From Akebia trifoliata (lineage: Eukaryota; Streptophyta; Magnoliopsida; Ranunculales; Lardizabalaceae): 64,000 nucleotides of DNA. Below, one piece after another: positions 57,812 to 64,000 of this stretch; within the stretch, counting starts at the first letter, position 1; each line of letters starts with the position of its first letter. The notes beneath the pieces are model-generated. The model had not been told where the DNA came from. It worked only from the letters and a program-made list of their open reading frames with translations, and did not search any database. The stretch lies in NCBI GenBank assembly GCA_017979445.1, contig CM030706.1, positions 25,956,281-26,020,280 of the forward strand. Direction: 5' to 3'. The position numbers and the translations under genes were made by a program.

Positions 57812-59556
57812 TCAGCCTAGTTCTTCGTCATCATTATCATCTTCAATCTCGGTAAGTAGTATGGCCTCATCTGGAAAATTCATCTTTAGTGGCTCATAAT
57901 CAGCCAACGGGTGTTCGGCGAGGTGGTCTGCGATGGCTTGCCTTTTGATGGCCTTTTGAGTGACATAGGTGATGTCGAACTCGCATAATAATAATTGGCA
58001 TTTCACTGTATGACCTGTTAGTGCTGGTTTTTCGAATAGGTACTTCAGGGGGTCTATCCTAGCGATGAGCATAGTCGAGTTGCTGAGCAAATAATGATGC
58101 AGTTGTTAAGATGCCCAGACTAATGCACAGCAAGTCTTCTCAAGTGTTGAATATTTTGCTTCGTACTCAGTAAATTTCTTGCTGAGATAGTAGATGGCCT
58201 GTTCCTTCCATCCCGATTCATCATGTTGCCCTAGCACACACCCCATTGACGTTTCTTATACTGAGATATACATCAGCAGAGGTCGCCCTGGAGTAAGAGG
58301 GACTAAGATTGGTGGATTGAGCAGATATTGCTTAATCTTATCGAATGCTTCCTAACAGTCTTTGTTCGACTTCTTCGGTGTGTTTTTCTTTAGTAGCTTG
58401 AAGACTGGCTTACAGATAGGCGTCAGTTGAGCTATAAACCAACTGATATACTGTATTCTCCCCAGAAAATCCCGAACGTCTTTTTCTGAAACAGGTGCCT
58501 TCATTTCGAGGATATACTTAGTTTTTGCCGGATTTATCTCGATGCCTCTTCTGCTGACGATGAATCCTAGTAACTTGCCTGATGTTGTCCCGAATACGCA
58601 TTTTGCTGGTTTGAGCCTCAAACTGTACTTCCTGAGTCTGTCGAACAACTTCTTGAGATTTACCAGATGATCTTTTTCTATACCGGATTTAACAATCATA
58701 TCGTCTATGTAAACCTCCATTTCCTTGTGGATCATATCATGAAATAATGCGGTCATTGCCCGTGGGTAAGTCGCCCCTGCGTTCTTCAGCCCGAATGGCA
58801 TGACTTTATAGTGGAAAGTACCCCATGATGTGATAAATGCAGTCTTTTCCTGGTCTTCTTCTACCATTTTTATCTGATTATAGCCTGAGAAGCCATCCAT
58901 GAACGAGAACATGTCGTGCCCTGCTGTACTATCGACTAGAGTGTCGATGTGTGGTAGTGGAAAATCATCCTTAGGATTGGCTTTGTACAAGTCTCGATAG
59001 TCAACACACATGAGTACTTTTCCATCTTTCTTGGGTATTGGTACAATGTTAGCCAACCACTCAGGTACGTACAAATTGTAAAAAATCCAACTTCGAACTA
59101 TTTTATGACCTCGTCTTTGACCTTAAGGGTCCATTCTGATTTCAATCTTCTTAGTTTCTACTTGATCGGCTTGCTTCCCGAGGTAATTGGTAGCTTGTGT
59201 ACAACAAGATCTGTATTTAAACCCACCATATCTCTGTATGACCATGCAAAGACGTCCTGGTAGTTCTGTAGGAATTCGACCATTTCTTCTTTTTGCTGTT
59301 GTGTCAATAAGGCTCTAATTTTGACGATTCGTGGGTCCTCTTCAGTACCAAGATTGATTGAATCTGTATTCTTGATGTTTGGCTGAACACCTCTCTCGTG
59401 ACGTTCTACCAAGTCTTTGATTTCTTTGGGTGGGTACTCCATTTTATCCTCAGACTCTTCTTCTATCCCCATGAGGTCGAAGTTGAGTTCAAGATCGAAA
59501 TCATACTCATCCCTTTCAAATTCTATTTTATCTAGGTACTCATTTGATCTAGACAA
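57812..59556 (-). pseudogene. pol: Reverse transcriptase and first RNase H of E4
   Basis: The N-terminal part (59556-59158) carries TEEDPRIVKIRALLTQQQKE and DVFAWSYRDMVGLNTDLVVH. After TAG and a frameshift near 59090 the RT core (59074-58352) follows, with D60 in FMDGFSGYNQ and the YIDD box at residues 122-125. RNase H (58351-57812) shows SMGCVLGQHDESG, YYLSKKFTEYEAKYS and KRQAIADHLAEHP, with stops after NKDC, ISV and WAS. RT copies genomic RNA to DNA in the virus-like particle. The core residues are kept. From 59074 to 56381 the frame is continuous apart from about six stops. Confidence 0.9.
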
Positions 59557-59580
59557 ATCCCTTGAAAACTCATTTTTTTG

Positions 59581-60212
59581 TTATTTTTGAAAAATATCTA
59601 ATTTTTTGCAATTTTGAAAGCTTTTTGATTTTTTTGATTCTTGAGAAATTTTTGATTTTTTTGCTTTTTGAGAAATATTTGTTTTTTGGTGATTTTCTGG
59701 ATACCTAAAATAAGAAGAACAATCATGCAAATTTGTTAATAAAGATAGGGAGCCCTCAAAACGGTCTTTACTCGAGGATGATGGCTCGTTATGATCCTCG
59801 GGAAAATTAATGTCGCCTAACGGCATTTTTTTTTGGAGGCTATGGTAGCCTCAAGGGTTAATGGGAATTCCTCCCAATTATTTAGAACTTCCCCTTCTCT
59901 TAGGGGGCGGATGAGTTGATTGAGTGATTTGTTGGATGATTTGATTGATGGTTCGAAGATGATCATGATCTCCGATGGTTTGTTGTCAAGTTGGGGCATA
60001 GTCCCTCCCAAGCTTGGTGGGATGATGACTGATGCCCAATCGATGCCGGTGGGGAAAGGTGATTCTTTCTCTTGGCTTGTGGTGATTTCTACTTTTGTAG
60101 GCTCTTGGATAGTCTCTGATGGACTTTCATCGGAATCCCCATTGAATAAAACATCAATGCCTTCTACCAAGGATGATTGAGACTCAACGACTTCGTCTTC
60201 TTGAATGTGCAC
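59581..60212 (-). pseudogene. pol: Acidic linker between protease and RT
   Basis: Two overlapping open parts (60212-59817, acidic with SDESPSETIQEPTK; 59826-59581, serine/lysine-rich with KKSKISQESKKSKSFQ) bridge protease and RT. Tat elements have a long variable linker here. The frame changes at about 59820. No domain was recognised. Confidence 0.55.
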
Positions 60213-60414
60213 TGGTGCAAAATTTACCCTTTTTGGCTTTTTTGCTGGTTGTCGTTCTGATAAGCTGTCGGGTCTGATATGTGATTTTGGGAAGCTAACA
60301 CTAATATGAGGAACTTGGCCCAGATTCTAAACGTTCGATTCACGATTTTGCCTTCTCGCTAGTCGAAGCTCTTTTTTCTTGTCATTCATTTCTGCAATAT
60401 CCCTTTTTGTGGGC

Positions 60415-61481
60415 TTAAACCCTTGACCAAAATAAGGAGTGTGCTTTTTTCGTTTCGACTGGTATAACTCTTCCTCTTCCTCCCGGCTCCAACCCTTGCT
60501 TGGGTCGGTAACCTGCCTTTTTCATAACCCGACCAATCATCAGATTTGTTCTTGATAGCTTTGCCCTTACCTTCTTTTTCCCCTTCTCAATATGATTGAC
60601 AGCAGCGAATTGATAAGAATGATAGAGTGCCTTGTTCTTTGTCATTTCAATACGATGAAAGGTACATCTAGAGCTCTCCCAGTCGGAATAAGATTTTCTG
60701 CCAGCACGGATATCATCTTTTGCCCCATGATAAATTTGACTCTTTGGTGCAATGAGGATGGTACTGCTCCGACTATATGGATCCATGGTCTGTCCAGTAG
60801 CAAATTAAAGGTTGTCGATATTTCCATGATCTCGAATGTTACTTCAAAGGTGCAAGGACCTATAATGACCGGTAAATCCATTTCGCCTAGCGAATCCCTT
60901 CTTGAATTATCGAACCCTCGGACGACCTTGTTGTTGGGTTTCACATGCGACCAATCAGCGTTGAGTTTCTGAAAGATTTCAAGCGGACAGACGTTTAGCA
61001 CTGAGCCGTTATCAATCAGTACTCTAGCAACCATCATGCCCTTGCATATGACCATAATGTTTAGTGGCTCAATGTGCTCCGTTCCTTCAAGCATAAATTC
61101 ATTCTCTGTGAAAATAATAGGATTGGGGGCCATGATCTGGCCGACCATTTGCTCTAACTGCGCCGGCGAGGTGGTTGCAGGTACATGTGATTTTCCCAGA
61201 ACTCTCAGTAATACCTCTTAGTGTTCTTTTGATTTCTGCATTAGGCCCAAAATACTGATTTGAGTTGGTTGTTTGTTTAGCTGGTCCACGTTATTATGCT
61301 CACTCTTTCGAACGAGCTTAATGAAGTCTGTAGCCTCTTTGTCTGTTATTTTTGTCTTCTCTTTTGTCCTATCATCCTTATATAGTTTACCCTTTCCCTT
61401 TGCTTCCCTTTTTTCTTCGTCGGTTACCTCTTTTGCAGTCTCTCTCGTTTCTTCCTTGATGTTCACCCCATTTTCTACCAA
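60415..61481 (-). pseudogene. pol: Aspartic protease region and G-patch-like tail of E4
   Basis: Order: a conserved pre-protease motif EATDFIKLVRKSEHNNVDQL (about 61340-61270), then the protease with active-site DNGS (D46-S49 of the 61148-60642 part, in VLIDNGSVLNVCPLE) and the later LLLDRPWIH, where related elements have G for D. After a frameshift near 60650 a G-patch-like GYRPKQGLEPGGRG tail follows (60786-60415 frame). Stop TAA at about 61218 separates the first two pieces. The enzyme cuts the gag-pol polyprotein. The tail is usual for this lineage. Confidence 0.82.
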
Positions 61482-61484
61482 TTT

Positions 61485-63719
61485 CTAGTACTTTCCTGCC
61501 CTTGTTATACGGCCGATATCGGCCACCATTGCTTTCTTTATTGTTTCGACCCCGGTGGTTGTGGTGATAGTGGTCTCATAGCTCCAAGGAACTACCTGGT
61601 TGGAGCTATAGGAGAATGGTTTAGGCAAGCGTATGGTTATGGGCGGTGGATCGGGTTTCATATTGAGGATGAGGGGTAGCGGTAACGATTTGGATGTAGT
61701 GGTGGTAGGAGGAGCTATATGAGGAATGACGAGTGGTGGACGTGAGGAGGAGGTGTATGGTATATGAAGGGGGGGTCGAGTTGATCCTTGAGGAGTTGGC
61801 AGTGTGTATGGTATAATAAGAGGAGGTCGAGTTGAATTTTGATGGTTCGATAATCCATAAGGTATAACTAGAGGTGGTCGGATAGCAGTATTTTGATGAG
61901 TGGGGTGGATGGTGAGGTCGGCCAATCTGAGTGGTGGTAATGAATTTTGGGATGCATTTGTTGTGTAGTGGTTTCCTGTGTTAACCGTTGATGCCTTGGA
62001 TTCCTAGGTTAGGTGGACCCTGATTTTTGTCCCAATAGGTACTATCAAATCCGAAGGGTTGAAGTCGAGTTCTCCACAGATGACATTTACCATGTGCCCA
62101 CTCCCCTCTCTATTGTGAGTAGGTAGGGGGTTTTGATTGATATTCTGTTGTTGGGTCGGGTTAGCAGGCCCATCTAGGATGAAAGCCTTTTTATCTATCA
62201 GGTTCTGTACTTGATGCTTGAGCTGCCAGCATTGGTCTGTAGAGTACCCTGGTGCACCCATGTGGAATTCGTAGAATAAATTGGGGTTGTATCCAGGCCC
62301 TTTGGCAGCCTCAGGATTTGGCGGTCGCTTTATAAGATACTCACCCCTGAGTAAGATTGGCAGTAATTTCGATAGTGTCATGAGTAACCTGGTAAACACT
62401 CTGTTTACTTTGTTGGGTCTTGCCTGCTGGTTCTGCCCGTATAGTGGTGCCTGTTGTGCAACTGGTGGAGGATTTGCCCTGAATTGGTTTTGAGGTGGAG
62501 GGTTTTATGTTGGCAGTGCTGATGCCCATGAAGTTGTTGGTGCTTGTGGTCTCGGTGCTGGTGAAGGGATGAAGAGGGGTCGATTCGGCTCAATGTTATT
62601 GACCTGTGTTTCTTCCCTCTTCTTTCCTAGAGGCACTAGCTTTCTCTGAGAAGGGATTCCTGTTGTTGCCCCTAGACTCGTGAAATCGAAGATCAGACCG
62701 ATTCAGATCCCGTCCTCATCTCGATCCGCCACTTGTACCAGGTTCGAGAACGTGCCTGTTATATGCCCCATCAGATGAGTATAGAAGGCGTACCCTAGTG
62801 TCGAGATGAACGTAGTGTTAATCTCTTGCTCTGTCATTGCGGGCCTTACTTGTGAGGCGGACTCTCACCATCTCTATGCATACTCTTTTACCGTTTCCCT
62901 CTGCTTTCTTGTCATTTTGGCCATGTCGTTTCGATCTAGCCCCATATTAGTATTGAACCAGTAATTTTACTAGAACATTTCGACTAAGTCCTGCCAGTTC
63001 TTAATGAGTGAGTGATCCATTCCCGAAAACCATTTGAGTGCCGGCCCCGTTAAGCTCCTCTGAATCAATTGCACCAACAACCTGTCATCTTCGCCATATT
63101 GACACATGGATCCACAATACAACTTCAGATGAGACAGCGGAGACCCTACTCCGTTATATTTTTCAAACTCCGGACACTTAAACTTGGCTGGTAATTGAGC
63201 ATTGGGGTAGAAGTACAGATCCTTGAATCGGGTTCCTCTCATAGTGTTGAGGCCTTTTACTCTCCTCATCTCTTCCTGCAGAGATTTAATTTGCTGAGCC
63301 AGTTTTTCATCTGTTGCACTTTTGGCTTCCATAGCCCTGTACTCACATTCATCATCGGGAATGAACACAGGGGGTGGTCGATTCTGTGGAATATAGAGCG
63401 GAGGCCCCTGGTATTCAGGCACTGCAGGTGGCATTGTGGTCTATGGTCCTTGTGGAGGTTGATCGGGTAACTTTTGATTCGACCCAGATGCGTGCTACTG
63501 TATCGTTTGAGCTTGTAGGATGCTGGCATTGGCTAACACAGTACTTACTATCTTTTCTTGCCTCTCAATTATCTTTAATAGTGTTGTTATTTGCGGGTTG
63601 ATACCTGATGCTTCGATCACTGGAGGTTGTACTGGTTCAGACGAATTTATGGTAACTATAGATGATCTCAGAAAATATGGAGGTACCTCTGGCTGCTTGT
63701 ATTTCTTTCGCTTAGCCAC
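61485..63719 (-). pseudogene. gag: Gag polyprotein of E4
   Basis: Starts MAKRKKYKQPEVPPY at 63719. The retrotrans_gag domain (PF03732 type) lies at about 63250-62750: FKCPEFEKYNGVGSPLSHLK, SLTGPALKWFSG, then after two adjacent stops MGLDRNDMAKM and VRPAMTEQEINTTF. A zinc-knuckle-like FYEFHMGAPGYSTDQCWQLK at about 62280 has lost one ligand. The C-terminal part (61925-61485) is proline-rich with RPPLVIPY repeats and ends with VPWSYE. All pieces are in one frame, interrupted by about ten stops. Gag would form the particle around the RNA. The start was chosen as the first ATG after the leader repeats. Confidence 0.85.
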
Positions 63720-63834
63720 CTGTGGGTATAGAAGACCGAGCGTTACTATCTTGTTTACAAGAAGTGAAGATGCATGATGTTTTATTAGATAAGGTAAAGT
63801 TGTTTATTATGAGTTTAATCGAAAAATAATTTCT

Positions 63835-64000
63835 CGGCGCGGAGCCGGCATCAACACGGAGTTGGTAAAACATTTTACAAAAGAATTACATCAGCGCGGA
63901 GCTGGCATTGACACGGAGTCGGTAAAATGTTTTTGAAAATGGAATTAACTTAGTGCGGTGCTAGCATTGACACGGAGTCGGCATCAACACGGAGATGGCA
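63835..64000 (-). repeat. Module B leader repeats of E4
   Basis: On the minus strand these are GACTCCGTGTCAATGCCAGC and CTCCGCGCTGATGTAATT units, the same as module B of E3. They end about 115 bp before the gag start and continue off the right edge. This shows that the 34.7-41 kb repeats belong to the leader just upstream of gag. Confidence 0.88.

Larger units (their letters stand above)
41062..64000 (-). mobile_element. Element E4, family-A Tat/Ogre-like retrotransposon carrying two antisense genes
   Basis: A minus-strand element with its 3' end at 41062. Read in its own direction: leader repeats (from beyond 64000 to 63835), gag and protease (63719-60415), RT, RNase H and second RNase H (59556-57326), integrase (57247-56085), then on the opposite strand gene B (53137-54734) and gene A (49635-52270), polypurine tract (43293-43279) and 3' LTR (43278-41062). 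A 3.7-kb solo LTR interrupts the 3' region. Without that LTR the visible part is about 19 kb, so the full element is very large, as Ogre elements are. ATTAT (41057-41061) is the likely target duplication; its partner lies off the right edge. Confidence 0.88.

Overview
The window is nuclear DNA of a flowering plant. It holds Ty3/Gypsy retrotransposons of the Tat/Ogre type with a second, archaeal-type RNase H, solo LTRs, small TIR elements, and plant-type GT...AG introns. No intact host gene is certain, and no rRNA, tRNA or bacterial feature was seen. The species cannot be named from the sequence.

Layout. 1-2219 is the 3' end of a plus-strand element (E2, LTR family B), which sits inside the 3' part of another plus-strand element (E1, LTR family A; 2220-9835, 3' LTR 7757-9835). 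A clean solo LTR of family B lies at 10529-12263 between TATAG target duplications. 12269-31073 is AT-rich intergenic DNA with relics: a truncated family-C LTR, several TIR/foldback elements (the best is a 734-bp element at 26788-27521 with an exact 9-bp target duplication), a possible solo LTR at 18969-22329, a possible small-peptide transcript near 25 kb, and a decayed coiled-coil ORF at 28651-30959. From 31074 a plus-strand family-A element (E3) begins with 5' LTR, primer binding site, leader and about 6.3 kb of higher-order tandem repeats. It is cut at 41062 by a minus-strand element of the same family (E4; 41062 to beyond 64000). E4 itself carries a solo LTR of family C (43838-47542).

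Put together, E1, E3 and E4 show one large element: LTR, primer binding site, hairpin-rich repeat leader, gag-protease-RT-RNase H-second RNase H-integrase, then two spliced genes on the opposite strand (a DUF7745-like gene and a plant-mobile-domain gene), polypurine tract, LTR. The plant-mobile-domain gene has the same antisense position and the same splice sites in E1 and E4, so it belongs to the family and is not a chance neighbour. Both copies are broken. The gag-pol frame of E4 is largely colinear but interrupted by about 20 stop codons, nearly all explainable by C-to-T or G-to-A change.

In this family the leader repeats, the 3' region and the DNA upstream of both antisense genes are all rich in short perfect inverted repeats. 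The LTRs of all three families carry a decamer matching the start of the primer binding site.
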